DNA of 64,000 nt from assembly GCF_009910365.1 (NCBI RefSeq), contig NZ_CP036423.1, positions 1,054,001 through 1,118,000 of the forward strand. Reading direction: 5' to 3'. Below the pieces are notes generated by a model. The model did no database searches. It had not been told where the DNA came from and worked only from the letters and a program-made list of their open reading frames with translations. The position numbers and the translations under genes were made by a program. Below are positions 1-9,791 of this stretch, piece after piece. How positions within the stretch are numbered: position 1 is the stretch's first letter; the number at the start of each line of letters is the position of its first letter. This DNA is from Aequoribacter fuscus (GTDB lineage: Bacteria > Pseudomonadota > Gammaproteobacteria > Pseudomonadales > Halieaceae).

Positions 1-676
1 CGCGACCTGCCCTTTGGTGACCAAAGTGCATATGGAAGTTACCCTGCATAGCCGCGACGGGGATGAATGCATCTTGATCGGTCACAAGGGGCATCCCGAG
101 GTGGATGGGACGATGGGGCAGTACGATGCCTCAAATGGCGGCGCCATGTATTTGGTCGAGGACGAGGATGACGTTGCGAAATTGCAGGTAAAAAACGCCG
201 AGCGTTTGTCCTACGTCACACAAACCACCTTGTCTGTTGACGATACTGCGCGCGTCATCGATGCGTTACGAGCTCGATTCCCAAGCATTAAGGGCCCGCG
301 AAAAGACGACATTTGTTACGCGACACAAAACCGACAGGATGCCGTCAAGGCCTTAGCCGAGCAAGCTGATTGTATTTTAGTGGTCGGATCGCCGAACAGT
401 TCTAATTCTAATCGTTTACGTGAACTCGCTGTTCGAATGGGAACGCCAGCCTATTTGATTGATGGGCCAGAGGATCTTCAGCGCGATTGGTTTGAAACCT
501 GCCAAACGGTTGGTATTACCGCAGGGGCTTCTGCACCCGAACATTTGGTTCAGGCCGTGGCAGCTGCTATGCAAGAATGGGGCGGTGAGCGGGCAGTGGA
601 ATTAGATGGGCGTAGAGAAACCATCACCTTCAGTTTGCCTAAAGAGCTTCGGATTCCAGTAACAAACTTGATTTAG
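1..676 (+). CDS. ispH: 4-hydroxy-3-methylbut-2-enyl diphosphate reductase, 3' part (cut by window edge)
   Basis: IspH (LytB) makes IPP and DMAPP in the last step of the MEP isoprenoid pathway, using a [4Fe-4S] cluster. The gene enters from the left edge already in frame: the first codons read [10 protein letters not shown], the conserved segment around the second cluster cysteine (Cys96 in E. coli). The third cluster cysteine is in DDICYAT near base 314, and the substrate-binding SSNSNRL and TAGASAP motifs follow. About the last 225 of some 315 residues are present; the N-terminal third with the first cysteine lies outside the window. The pilin operon follows after a 92-bp gap. Family assignment is secure. 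Confidence 0.97.
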   Translation, partial: ATCPLVTKVHMEVTLHSRDGDECILIGHKGHPEVDGTMGQYDASNGGAMYLVEDEDDVAKLQVKNAERLSYVTQTTLSVDDTARVIDALRARFPSIKGPRKDDICYATQNRQDAVKALAEQADCILVVGSPNSSNSNRLRELAVRMGTPAYLIDGPEDLQRDWFETCQTVGITAGASAPEHLVQAVAAAMQEWGGERAVELDGRRETITFSLPKELRIPVTNLI

Positions 677-768
677 GCATCTTTTGGTCGCGTTTTAGGC
701 GATAGGCGTGCAAAAAGTTTCCAGCACAAATCAGTGACTGCATGCTCCGAGTTTTACTCGGAGCTCTT

Positions 769-1317
769 ATGCGACAAACCGGCTTAACGTTGATCGAAAT
801 CCTAATTACCTTGGCAATTTTGTCGCTCTTGTTAGGAATTATGCCCCCTTTAATGTCGGATTGGGTCGCTAAAATTCAGACGCATGCGACAGTCCGTTCT
901 TTTTCCCACCATTTACATTGGGCCCGAGTCGAAGCTGTTGCTCGTTATGCCGTTGTTGGAATTTGCCCACTTGATCCAGCCAATCTCTCGCACTGTGGTG
1001 ACTCTTATTCACAGGGATGGCTAATTTTTCACGATGCAAACCATAACCGTCGGTATGGAAAGGGCGACGTTGTGCTTAAGGTGAAGCGGCTGAACAATTC
1101 GAGTGTAGAGTTCAAAAATCGGACGGGGTCTCACTTGGTGAATCGCACAATATGGTTTAGGGGCAACGGTATTTCTGGTTCGGCAATGACCTTGGTGGCT
1201 TGTAAGAATGAGTTGCCCAAGCGGGCAGCAGGGCTCGTACTGAACAATATTGGGCGTATCAGTGTTCGCGGTCATTTTAGCGCTTGCGGTAATCATGGGC
1301 GGTATGGTGCTAAATGA
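769..1317 (+). CDS. FimT/GspH-type minor pseudopilin
   Basis: This is a type IV pilus minor pilin of about 182 residues. It has a very short leader (MRQTG) cut by prepilin peptidase before LTLIE, with the invariant Glu5, followed by a hydrophobic helix (ILITLAILSLLLGI) that packs in the pilus core. The C-terminal half resembles the GspH/FimT fold, with paired cysteines. I chose ATG 769 over the upstream ATG at 742 because GGAG lies 8 bases before it and it gives the usual short leader. The stop overlaps the next start (ATGA), so translation is probably coupled. It is the first gene of a pilin operon with the order found around fimT/fimU in Pseudomonas. FimT versus FimU cannot be settled by eye. 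Confidence 0.85.
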   Translation: MRQTGLTLIEILITLAILSLLLGIMPPLMSDWVAKIQTHATVRSFSHHLHWARVEAVARYAVVGICPLDPANLSHCGDSYSQGWLIFHDANHNRRYGKGDVVLKVKRLNNSSVEFKNRTGSHLVNRTIWFRGNGISGSAMTLVACKNELPKRAAGLVLNNIGRISVRGHFSACGNHGRYGAK

Positions 1318-1898
1318 ACGGTCGGCGTAAACTGTCCAACATGATTAATAAATTTTCATATTTCGGACTTAGAGCGGGATCGTCAGGGCTCACCGTGATT
1401 GAGCTTATGATCACCTTAGCGGTCTTTGCGATTATGGCGTCCCTGGCGGCACCACCGATGCAAAACTTGATCACTAACTATCGCGAACGCACTGCGATCA
1501 ATCAGCTGACGGGTTATATGCGCTTAGCGCGCTCAGAGGCTATTACGCGCTCAGCTTACGTGAGCCTGTGTGGGTCGAGTGATGGTAAACGCTGTGATGG
1601 CGATTTGAAAGAAGGTTGGCTGGTGTTTCAAGATGCTAATGGCGACGGTTTGTATCAAAGCGCCAGTGATACTCTGATTCGAAGTGGTAGCCTCGGCATG
1701 GGGGAGCGATACTTCACTGACGCTAATGGCACCGCGACGGCAAGCCCATTAATTTATAGTCGCGATGGGTCAAGGCGGGGTGGCGAAATCCAGTGGTTAT
1801 TTTGCTTCTCTGCCGATGCCAAGCATCAGCGGCAACTCTCTGTGAATGCCGCTGGCTACTTAAAAGTTGAGAAAGTCGCGGTGCTGGGGTGTAACTAG
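1314..1898 (+). CDS. FimU/FimT-type minor pilin
   Basis: This second GspH/FimT-family pseudopilin has about 194 residues. The prepilin site is SSG before LTVIELMITLAVF, with Glu5 and a hydrophobic first helix. The segment LARSEAITRSAYVSLCGSSDG is the hallmark of FimT/FimU, and YFTDANG and a terminal cysteine follow. The start overlaps the stop of the preceding gene; a second ATG at 1341 would give a shorter leader and cannot be excluded. Minor pilins of this type prime pilus assembly together with PilVWX and PilY1. The gene directly precedes pilV, so FimU is the likelier name. Confidence 0.87.
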   Translation: MNGRRKLSNMINKFSYFGLRAGSSGLTVIELMITLAVFAIMASLAAPPMQNLITNYRERTAINQLTGYMRLARSEAITRSAYVSLCGSSDGKRCDGDLKEGWLVFQDANGDGLYQSASDTLIRSGSLGMGERYFTDANGTATASPLIYSRDGSRRGGEIQWLFCFSADAKHQRQLSVNAAGYLKVEKVAVLGCN

Positions 1899-1902
1899 GC
1901 TT

Positions 1903-2472
1903 ATGAACACCGTGCGCACTCACAGAATAACGGGCGTGGCCTTGATCGAAATTTTAATTTCGCTGTTGATTTTGTCTGTGGGCGTCATCGGATTATCTAA
2001 TGTGCAGATCAATGCCAAACGCGTCGCTCAAGAAGCGTTGCAGCGCACTAAGGCGGCATCGCTTGCGTCTGACATGCTGGAGCGAATTCGCGCTAATCCT
2101 AAGGGGTTTGCGAACTATAATGGAGCTGAGGTTGGGCGCTCGAGTGCTGCCACTGAACCCGCCGACTGTCGTTTAGTCGCATGTGCTCCAGAGGATGTTG
2201 CTACACGAGATTTGTGGGAATGGGAGCAGGCACTAGACGGCGCTGATGAAACCCGTATGGCCGATGACCAGACGCGTCAGGTCGGTGGCTTATATCTTCC
2301 TTATGGTTGCGTGGTTACCGATTTTGGTGGGCAAGCAGGTCGAGTTCAGGTCACCATTGCTTGGGAAGGTTTTCGAGATTTGGGATACACCGGCGCAAAT
2401 ACCTGTGGTGCAATCTTGGGGTTAAAGCGCCAGTTATTGTCATTTGAGAGTTTCGTGGCAGGTACGCGGTAA
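1903..2472 (+). CDS. pilV: type IV pilus minor pilin PilV
   Basis: The protein has about 189 residues. Its leader ends in RITG and the mature protein begins VALIEILISLLILSVGVIGL, the typical PilV/GspI-like first helix. The following LQRTKAASLASDMLERIRANP matches the PilV family region that interacts with other minor pilins. ATG 1903 is preferred; an in-frame TTG at 1867 would run back into the previous gene and lengthen the leader unnaturally. The stop overlaps the pilW start (TAATG). Its position between a FimU-like pilin and pilW supports the name. Confidence 0.9.
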   Translation: MNTVRTHRITGVALIEILISLLILSVGVIGLSNVQINAKRVAQEALQRTKAASLASDMLERIRANPKGFANYNGAEVGRSSAATEPADCRLVACAPEDVATRDLWEWEQALDGADETRMADDQTRQVGGLYLPYGCVVTDFGGQAGRVQVTIAWEGFRDLGYTGANTCGAILGLKRQLLSFESFVAGTR

Positions 2473-3545
2473 TGACGCATAAGATGGGCAGTAACCATGG
2501 TTTAACGCTGGTCGAGCTGATGGTATCGCTCGCTATTGGGGCGGCCCTAATGCTGGCCGGAGCCACCTTATTTTTGAATTCGCGACAATCTTACGTGCAA
2601 GATGAGCAAGCTGCATACGTTCAAGAGGTGGGGCGCTACAGTTTGCGTTTTTTAAGTCGAGAGCTTGGACTGGCTGGATTTGTCGGCGGCGTGCAGCAAC
2701 CCGAACTCATCGAAGTCGAGCAAACCCTATTAAATGGTGCTGAACTGACCCCAAGTAGCAATTGTTATCACTTTTTACTGAATGTCGCAGAGGGCTTATC
2801 GCACTTTAACAATGTGACGGAACAAGGGTTAGAGACTGAGGGTAACGGTTCTGTTACTGGACGGTCATTGCCCACCGATTGCTTCTCGGACAGCGAGACC
2901 CTCATGCGAGATAGTGATGTGATTGTCGTCCGGCGGGTCAAAGACAGTCCGACAGTGATTCAGGGCGCGGAACAAGCATCTGTGAATGCGACAGCGACGT
3001 ATTTATCGGTTGTTCGGTACAACGAAATGTTCGCCTTGAATACTGGCACCGCCTCAAATTTGGCCAATGATGAAGCGAGTGCCGACATCTGGGCCGAGAC
3101 TGACCTATGGGAATACATGCCTCAGTTGCTTTATGTGAGAGTTCGGAATTCTGAGCGGTGCGCCAACGACACTTTCGAAACGGTCGAGTTGTGTCGACTT
3201 CGTCTCAATCAATCGGGTTCAGGTTTGGCGCCAACCCAATGTTTGGTGGAAGGTGTGGAACGCATGAATTTGGTGTATGGCTTAGACACCGATGATGATC
3301 TGGTTGTCGATACGTTTACAGAACAACCCACGCCCGCGCAGTTAAAAAATGCCATTAGTACGCGTCTAACGGTGCTAGCAAGGTCAGATCAGACGGATTC
3401 CCGCTATATTGACGATAAAAGTTATGAGCTGGGGAGCGTGACCTTCACGCCATCTGCGGATGATAATTCGTGTAACGACCGAATCCGGCGCTCGATGTTC
3501 GGATCGACCGTGTTGCTTCGGAACATGGATGCGGTGGGATTATGA
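2472..3545 (+). CDS. pilW: type IV pilus minor pilin PilW
   Basis: PilW is the largest minor pilin, here 357 residues. The leader MTHKMGSNHG is followed by LTLVELMVSLAIGAALMLAGA, the prepilin cleavage site and hydrophobic helix. GRYSLRFLSRELGLAGFVGG is a conserved PilW segment. The C-terminal domain is globular and cysteine-containing. The gene starts inside the pilV stop and overlaps pilX (ATGA), so all these pilins are probably made stoichiometrically from one mRNA. With PilV, PilX and PilY1 it forms the tip or priming subcomplex in Pseudomonas; the same role is inferred here. Confidence 0.92.
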   Translation: MTHKMGSNHGLTLVELMVSLAIGAALMLAGATLFLNSRQSYVQDEQAAYVQEVGRYSLRFLSRELGLAGFVGGVQQPELIEVEQTLLNGAELTPSSNCYHFLLNVAEGLSHFNNVTEQGLETEGNGSVTGRSLPTDCFSDSETLMRDSDVIVVRRVKDSPTVIQGAEQASVNATATYLSVVRYNEMFALNTGTASNLANDEASADIWAETDLWEYMPQLLYVRVRNSERCANDTFETVELCRLRLNQSGSGLAPTQCLVEGVERMNLVYGLDTDDDLVVDTFTEQPTPAQLKNAISTRLTVLARSDQTDSRYIDDKSYELGSVTFTPSADDNSCNDRIRRSMFGSTVLLRNMDAVGL

Positions 3546-4120
3546 ACAAAAACAAGCCTAACCATAATATTAGACGTGGCCCAGAAAAACCGAGGTCTCA
3601 GCGAGGTGCGGTGCTAATCGTCTCGATGATTTTATTGCTTCTATTGGGATTGTTAGCAACGACGGTGTCAGAGAATAGCTTGTTGCAGGTCCAAATGTCA
3701 GGCAACGATGAAGCGAAACTTGCGTCGACCCATGAAGCGTTGGCGATTGTTGAAGCGATTGTCGAGAACTCCGGTTCAGCGCCCGTGTTGGGAGATATAG
3801 GATATACCGTTTGTCCTGTCTCTGACGCGCTAAGCCCTGCGAATATTGCCTGCAACGAAAGCACCATCGATTTGAGCGATTTGGGCGTTGTGCCTGACGA
3901 CGCCAGCGTGAGCTACTACGTCCGCCGCGTAGGCCCAGAAGAGGTGCCCTTGCCGTTTGTGGATGCGACACGCGCAGGCAGCGCCGCTCGGTTTAAGCTG
4001 GCCAGACACGAAATTGTTGTCGATATCGACCGCACGGCCACTAACCGTGGACGCACACAGTTAGTGCAAGGTTTGATACGAGTCCTTCCCGAAGCTGGCG
4101 AGGTCATAATTGATGAATAG
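3542..4120 (+). CDS. pilX: type IV pilus assembly protein PilX
   Basis: This is a 192-residue PilX-family protein. A positively charged leader (RRGPEKPRSQRG) is followed by AVLIVSMILLLLLGLLATTV. PilX differs from ordinary pilins in lacking the canonical Glu5, which is also the case here. The segment ENSLLQVQMSGNDEAKLASTHEAL is typical of the family. It overlaps pilW by 4 bases and runs 8 bases into the pilY1 start, consistent with coupled translation. PilX is thought to bridge PilY1 to the other minor pilins. Confidence 0.9.
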   Translation: MNKNKPNHNIRRGPEKPRSQRGAVLIVSMILLLLLGLLATTVSENSLLQVQMSGNDEAKLASTHEALAIVEAIVENSGSAPVLGDIGYTVCPVSDALSPANIACNESTIDLSDLGVVPDDASVSYYVRRVGPEEVPLPFVDATRAGSAARFKLARHEIVVDIDRTATNRGRTQLVQGLIRVLPEAGEVIIDE

Positions 4121-7100
4121 ATTACACTGGTTCATGCGCCAGCTTTGCGCTTTTGTCGGTTTGGGGCTTGCGGTTAACGTATCGGCCGACGATGTCGAGA
4201 TCTACTACTCCGCGTTCGGTGGCTCTGCCAAGCCCATGGTGATGCTAACCCTGGATCTTCGTTCTAACTTAGGCTCTACCGAGTGCTCATCTGCAGCCAG
4301 CGCCAGCTGTGCTGGAAATCTGGGTGATGAGCTGTATCAGCAGTTAGATTTAATGACGCGAAATTCCGATGGCTCGTTTACAGAGGGCGGCGACGGTATC
4401 GTCGATTTGACGCATTTTGCGATGTTGCCTGACTTGACCAGTCAATGGTTGTCTATGGGATTGCGCGTGAGTCTTTTTGATGTCTTACGTGCAGCTATTC
4501 GCGTTGTTCTGACTAGCGATGTCGTAACAGACAGCGGTATTCGAATTGGTTTAATGGTTTCACATGACGATACCTGTACCGGCAACGGTGCCTCGGGTCC
4601 CGACGAAATCCCCGCGGGCACGGGGCCCGGTTGCAGTAATGGCGCCTATGTATTAAAGGGCTTCTTCGATGTGACCGACACAACCGAGCGCGATGATTTC
4701 TTCGCACGATTGGGTCGCATTCCACAACCCAGTTCGAGTTTCGGAAGCAAGGGGACTTGGTCTGGTCATCCCTATCAGCTTAAAGAAATTTACTTCGAGT
4801 TTTATCGCTACATCACGGGTCAAAGCGTGTACAACGGCTACCTGAGTTACGATGATTTTAACAGTGGTGATGCTCGCAGTCCCATGGGCGCGGCGAGCAA
4901 TGACATAGCAGAGCCTTGGAATACTCTCTTGGCGCCAGATACCGGTGCTTGGTCTGCTGTCGGTGGTGCTTCGACGCTGGATTACCAGTCCCCTTTCGAG
5001 CAGGGTAGTTCGGATGATTGGGCATGCTCGAGAGTGTTCATGGTCAATACCTTATTTGGGACAACGACGGCAGGCGATGATTCTGACGATGCCATCACAG
5101 CTTTGCGACCCTTGGGGCTTGGATTATCCGATGCTCGGGACGAAACTGACATCATTGCGGCTCTCAAGGCTATTGATGTTGCTCCCAATGCCGGTGAAGA
5201 CTACTCGGGTACACTGCCTGTGGTGGAGGGTGATCAGTCGGTTACCTCATATTTTATCTCGGATACTACCAATCGGACGCAGGATGAGTGGGCTCGCGCT
5301 GGGGGTACTGACAACGCGCTGTCACTAGGATCTGGCGCCGATATTACTGCCGCTTTTGCCGCGATTTTTAATTCTATTATCACTGAAAGCTCGACATTGG
5401 TCGCCGCCTCGGTTCCCGTGAACGTGTTCAATCGCGCAGAAACTTACGACAATGTATTTTTGGCGCTGTTTCAGGTCGAGGAAGGCGCGCGTTGGCCGGG
5501 GAACATCAAGAAATTGAAAATTGGACGTCGGAGCACGACCAATGCCAATGGTGACGCTGTTCTTGTGCCCGAAATTCAAGATGTGAACAGTCAGCGAGCC
5601 TTTGATGCCACTGACGGGCGTATTGTGAATTCGGCCCTCACTTACTGGACCGACGCTAGCTTGGCTGATGTCGTCACCGCTGATCCAGACTTGGATGAAA
5701 TATCTGGCCGCGATGGTCACTCGGTAAAGCGAGGTGGCGCCGGGCAGCAGTTGCCTGGGACTTCGTTTAACGAGTGCACCCCTGCACCGACGAATAGTTT
5801 AGGCGCAGAATGCACGCGAAATTTGTACGTTCAGAACCCCTCCGATACGTCTGAATTGGTCGACCTGGATACCAGTCTCGCGAGTGGTTTGGCCTCGGCA
5901 CTGTTAACGCATAGCTCTGGTCAATTTGCCGGTTCTGAAACTCAAGTGGCAATGGATATGATCGCTTGGATGCGAGGGTTGACGGATCTCGATGCTCAGT
6001 TGTCAGACACGGAAGAACCCAGAGAGTGGTTGATGGGTGACGTATTGCACTCTAAGCCCTTACCTATGAATTACGGTGATTCTGACGGAGCGGGTGGTGG
6101 TTATAGTTTGGCAAATCCAAATATCAGACTGTTCTTTGGTAGTAACGACGGGTGGTTGCGTCAGGTGAAAAACACTGAGGCTAACGGTACCCAATCGGGT
6201 CATGAAGTTTGGGCCTTTATGCCACAAGAGGTATTGGCAGCGCAGTATTACTTGGCCAGCAATACGCAGCCCGCACCGGGTTATCACCCCTACGGAGTAG
6301 ATGCGGAAGTCAGCTCATTGTTAATTGATCGCAATCGTGATGGCAGTATTCAAGGGGGCATCAACGATGGTAATTTAGCGGGGGAGGGTGACAAGGCCAT
6401 TATCTTTTTTGGTTTGCGACGAGGCGGTAAGGCGGTCTACGCCTTGGATGTTAGCGACCCCGACGCAGCTCCTCACCTTATGTGGTCGATAACCCCTGAC
6501 ACTGCCGGCTTTGAACGCATGGGTCTGACGTTTTCAAAACCCCTTGTGACCCAAGTGCGCATGGCGGGTCGCTTGCGCCCAGTGCTTATTTTTGGCGCTG
6601 GCTATCATGGCGGGTGGTCAGCTGATTATCAGTCTCGTATTGGTAAAGACGTTCGAAATAGTAGGACCACCGATGACATCGGCAACGATGTTTACGTGGT
6701 CGATGCTCAGACCGGCGCTCTGCTTTGGTCTGCTAGCCGTTCGGTCAGTATTGAGCACAGTGTTGCCTCGAATGTCACCGTTGCCGACGTCGATCTAAAC
6801 GGCGTGACGGACATTGCCTACGTTGGCGATACAGGCGGTAACGTATGGCGCTTGGATTTCCCTGAGGACGGCACCGCGTGGAGTGCAAGTTTGTTGGCGG
6901 AGCTTGGTGGTGCCGGCGCGTCGGATCGACGTTTCTTTCACGCGCCAGACGTCGTTTTCGCCAAAGAAGATATCACTGGAGTGGATGCCGAGGGGGCGAC
7001 AGTCGAAAGCAGTCGTTCCTATATTGGCGTGGTGATCAGTAGCGGAGATCGAGCCAATCCCAGAGGTGCAGCGGTAAATGATTTTGTCTACATGATTAAA

Positions 7101-7613
7101 GATACGCTCGTAAGCTCGGGCGACGGCGATTCGCGAAGCGATAGTGTCACTCATGAGGATTTGCTGGATATCACGGCAATTTGCGGCGCTCTGGAAGATG
7201 CCGATTGTGAGCCGGGTGATTTACCTTATGGGTGGAAGCTGTCTTTAGGCCAGTTGGGTGAAAAAGGCTTGGCGAGCCCTATAACAGCAGAGGGCGTCAG
7301 TTTTTTTACGACGTATCTTCCCGAGGGCGAGTCAGTTGAGGGACAGTGTGCTCCCGGGGTCGGCAGTGGGCGTTTGTACGCGGTTGCGTTCGCCAATGGG
7401 TCACCGGTGCTAAATCTGCAGGGTGATTCTGAAACGATTACTCTGAATGATCGTTACACGATACTCGATTCACCAGGTATACCCGCGGGTATTACCCCCA
7501 TCGCCGTTGAGGGTCGCTACGGTATTTTGGTGCCTGGTGGGGATATCAGAGACTTAGAGGGCCGTTTTTTATGGCGAGCTTACTTCCGGGAGCTAGGATT
7601 AGATGATTTGTAA
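4113..7613 (+). CDS. pilY1: type IV pilus tip-associated adhesin PilY1
   Basis: This large secreted protein (about 1166 residues) caps the minor pilin complex and takes part in adhesion and surface sensing in Pseudomonas. It has a signal peptide ending around VSADD. The N-terminal third is in the position of the von Willebrand A domain, but its metal site is degenerate (LTLDLRSNLGS instead of DxSxS). The C-terminal half is the PilY1 beta-propeller: GDVLHSKP, RLFFGSNDGWLR, RRGGKAVYALDVSDP, and the calcium-binding loop ADVDLNGVTD followed by DTGGNVWRLDF near base 6785. The start at ATG 4113 overlaps the pilX end; an in-frame TTG at 4110 adds one residue. The stop overlaps pilE. Confidence 0.95.
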   Translation: MNRLHWFMRQLCAFVGLGLAVNVSADDVEIYYSAFGGSAKPMVMLTLDLRSNLGSTECSSAASASCAGNLGDELYQQLDLMTRNSDGSFTEGGDGIVDLTHFAMLPDLTSQWLSMGLRVSLFDVLRAAIRVVLTSDVVTDSGIRIGLMVSHDDTCTGNGASGPDEIPAGTGPGCSNGAYVLKGFFDVTDTTERDDFFARLGRIPQPSSSFGSKGTWSGHPYQLKEIYFEFYRYITGQSVYNGYLSYDDFNSGDARSPMGAASNDIAEPWNTLLAPDTGAWSAVGGASTLDYQSPFEQGSSDDWACSRVFMVNTLFGTTTAGDDSDDAITALRPLGLGLSDARDETDIIAALKAIDVAPNAGEDYSGTLPVVEGDQSVTSYFISDTTNRTQDEWARAGGTDNALSLGSGADITAAFAAIFNSIITESSTLVAASVPVNVFNRAETYDNVFLALFQVEEGARWPGNIKKLKIGRRSTTNANGDAVLVPEIQDVNSQRAFDATDGRIVNSALTYWTDASLADVVTADPDLDEISGRDGHSVKRGGAGQQLPGTSFNECTPAPTNSLGAECTRNLYVQNPSDTSELVDLDTSLASGLASALLTHSSGQFAGSETQVAMDMIAWMRGLTDLDAQLSDTEEPREWLMGDVLHSKPLPMNYGDSDGAGGGYSLANPNIRLFFGSNDGWLRQVKNTEANGTQSGHEVWAFMPQEVLAAQYYLASNTQPAPGYHPYGVDAEVSSLLIDRNRDGSIQGGINDGNLAGEGDKAIIFFGLRRGGKAVYALDVSDPDAAPHLMWSITPDTAGFERMGLTFSKPLVTQVRMAGRLRPVLIFGAGYHGGWSADYQSRIGKDVRNSRTTDDIGNDVYVVDAQTGALLWSASRSVSIEHSVASNVTVADVDLNGVTDIAYVGDTGGNVWRLDFPEDGTAWSASLLAELGGAGASDRRFFHAPDVVFAKEDITGVDAEGATVESSRSYIGVVISSGDRANPRGAAVNDFVYMIKDTLVSSGDGDSRSDSVTHEDLLDITAICGALEDADCEPGDLPYGWKLSLGQLGEKGLASPITAEGVSFFTTYLPEGESVEGQCAPGVGSGRLYAVAFANGSPVLNLQGDSETITLNDRYTILDSPGIPAGITPIAVEGRYGILVPGGDIRDLEGRFLWRAYFRELGLDDL

Positions 7614-8070
7614 TCAAGGCTTTAGAGCGCGTACAGCGCGGTCATCGCAAATTTCTGGATTTTCGTTGATTGAACTAATGATGGTTATTGTGATCGTTGG
7701 GATCTTGGCGACCATTGCCGTGCCGAGTTATCAAAGCTCTGTACTTCGAAGTCATCGTCTGATTGCTCAGGGGATTTTGACCGACACAGCGGCGCGTCAA
7801 GCCCAATATTTCGTTAACAATAAAGCGTACGCGATGACTCTAGAGGAGCTTGGACTGCCAGATCCCTTTTATGTGAATGCTAACGCTGATACGAGTGCTG
7901 AAGCCGATGCCATTTACCAGATCGTTTTGGTGGCTGACAGCGCTCAATGGGATGGTTTTGAGGCGAAGCCACTAAATTCGCAGGTTAACGACACCTCATG
8001 TGCGACCTTGAGTTTAAGTCGAACCGGTGCGAAGATCGCAAGCGGAACGGATCCTTCCCGATGCTGGTAG
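7603..8070 (+). CDS. pilE: PilE-type minor pilin
   Basis: This is a 155-residue type IV pilin. A basic leader ends QISG and the mature part begins FSLIELMMVIVIVGILATIAVPSYQ, a textbook N-terminal pilin helix with Phe1 and Glu5. After the helix, RHR-like charged residues and a C-terminal cysteine pair (SCATLSLSR to RCW) fit the small PilE/ComP-like fold. It starts within the pilY1 stop region and ends the operon. The order fimU-pilV-pilW-pilX-pilY1-pilE is that of Pseudomonas, where PilE is a minor pilin. It is unlikely to be the major pilin, but the sequence alone cannot prove that. Confidence 0.88.
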   Translation: MICNQGFRARTARSSQISGFSLIELMMVIVIVGILATIAVPSYQSSVLRSHRLIAQGILTDTAARQAQYFVNNKAYAMTLEELGLPDPFYVNANADTSAEADAIYQIVLVADSAQWDGFEAKPLNSQVNDTSCATLSLSRTGAKIASGTDPSRCW

Positions 8071-8135
8071 AGATGGGTGCACTCTCTGGCTGAATTGCCT
8101 ATACTCGCGTTCTTTTAGCGGCGAGGCGTTTAGCG

Positions 8136-9776
8136 GTGACAGAAGCGATGCAATTGGTGTTGGCTCAGTGCAATACCCATGTGGGCGATTTTGAAGGTAA
8201 TCTCGCGCTGTGCAAAAGCATCGTAGAGCGCGCGCAGAGCGAGTTTTCTCGCCCCGTTATTGTTTTTCCAGAGCTCACGCTGACGGGATACCCACCTGAA
8301 GACTTGTTGTTGCGCCCAAGTATTGAGCCGCGTGTTCAGGTCGCGCTCAGCCAGCTGTGCGACGTGGTGACGACAGCCTATGTTATCGTTGGTTATCCGC
8401 GTCGTATTGACGGTGTGTTATACAACGCCGCTGGCGTAATTCACCAGGGAGCCTTAATTGGCGAGTATCACAAATGGTGCTTGCCAAACTATCAAGTATT
8501 TGATGAGAAGCGGTATTTTGAGCCTGGCACAGAGCCCTGTGTGGTAGCGATTCACGGGGTGCAGGTGGGTCTGAGTATTTGCGAGGATATCTGGGCACCA
8601 GAGCCAGCCTTAGCGGCTAAGACTGCCGGCGCAGAACTCATCCTTAATTTGAATGCGTCCCCCTTCCATCGCTGCAAGCAGAACGAACGTTTGAGTATTG
8701 TCGCTGAACGCGTGGCCGAAACGGGTATTCCTGTTGTGTATGTCAACCAAGTGGGAGGACAAGACGAGCTCGTTTTTGACGGCGGCTCTTTTGTGATGAA
8801 TTCGCAAGGTCAGGTGATTAAGCAGCTACCTAGGTTTGATGATGCCTGTGAGATGGTGACATACCCTTTTGGGCCTGCAGACGTCTCAGAGCAAGCGGTG
8901 ACGGATCAACTGGCGGGTTTTGCGCTCACCGACTTGCAAGAAGTCTGGCAAGCACTGGTTGTGGGCGTTCGCGACTACGTCAACAAAAATGGATTTCCCG
9001 GCGTGGTGCTGGGTTTGTCTGGCGGTGTCGATTCAGCGTTGACGCTCGCGGTTGCTGAAGCTGCGTTGGGCGCGGATCGCGTACAGGCCGTAATGATGCC
9101 GTTTAAGTATACGTCTCAGATGAGTTTAGAGGATGCAGCTGAGCAGGCCAATCGTATGGGGGTGAACTACTCGGTCATCCCCATCGAGCCAATCTATAAT
9201 GCCTTTATGAGCGCCCTAGAAGAAGAATTCGAGGGTCGAAAGCCTGATACGACGGAAGAAAACCTGCAGGCTCGCGCACGCGGCGTGGTCTTAATGTCTA
9301 TTTCGAACAAGACCGGCAAACTGGTGCTTACCACGGGCAACAAAAGCGAAATAGCAGTAGGTTATTCGACTTTGTACGGTGATATGGCGGGTGGCTTTGA
9401 TGTGCTAAAAGATGTGCCCAAAACCTTGGTGTTTGCCTTGTGTTGGTATCGAAACAGCTTGGGTCCCTGCATTCCCGAGCGAGTCATAACGAGACCACCC
9501 TCTGCGGAATTGGCGCCTGACCAGAAAGATGAAGATTCCCTGCCACCCTATGAGGTACTCGATCAGATTATCGATTTGTATGTAGAGCAAGATTGCAGCG
9601 CGCAAAATATCATCGATAAAGGTTTTGCCGAGGCCGATGTGCATCGGGCCGTACGGTTAATCGATTTGAACGAGTACAAGCGACGGCAGGCGCCGATTGG
9701 CGTGCGTTTAACTCGGCGGGGTTTTGGACGCGACCGACGTTACCCGATCACGTCTAAATGGAAGCCAGGCGTATAA
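8136..9776 (+). CDS. nadE: glutamine-dependent NAD+ synthetase
   Basis: NadE amidates deamido-NAD+ to NAD+ using ATP and ammonia from glutamine. It has 546 residues in two domains. The N-terminal nitrilase-type glutaminase has its triad at Glu46 (FPELTLTGYPPE), Lys113 (YHKWCLPNY) and Cys149 (LSICEDIW). The C-terminal ATP pyrophosphatase domain has the P-loop SGGVDS at 295-300 and TTGNKSE further on. A GTG start at 8136 is used; ATG 8148 is possible and would lose four residues. It lies 65 bp after pilE with no clear terminator and converges on bamD. Confidence 0.97.
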   Translation: MTEAMQLVLAQCNTHVGDFEGNLALCKSIVERAQSEFSRPVIVFPELTLTGYPPEDLLLRPSIEPRVQVALSQLCDVVTTAYVIVGYPRRIDGVLYNAAGVIHQGALIGEYHKWCLPNYQVFDEKRYFEPGTEPCVVAIHGVQVGLSICEDIWAPEPALAAKTAGAELILNLNASPFHRCKQNERLSIVAERVAETGIPVVYVNQVGGQDELVFDGGSFVMNSQGQVIKQLPRFDDACEMVTYPFGPADVSEQAVTDQLAGFALTDLQEVWQALVVGVRDYVNKNGFPGVVLGLSGGVDSALTLAVAEAALGADRVQAVMMPFKYTSQMSLEDAAEQANRMGVNYSVIPIEPIYNAFMSALEEEFEGRKPDTTEENLQARARGVVLMSISNKTGKLVLTTGNKSEIAVGYSTLYGDMAGGFDVLKDVPKTLVFALCWYRNSLGPCIPERVITRPPSAELAPDQKDEDSLPPYEVLDQIIDLYVEQDCSAQNIIDKGFAEADVHRAVRLIDLNEYKRRQAPIGVRLTRRGFGRDRRYPITSKWKPGV

Positions 9777-9791
9777 CCTCGCTATCGATCC

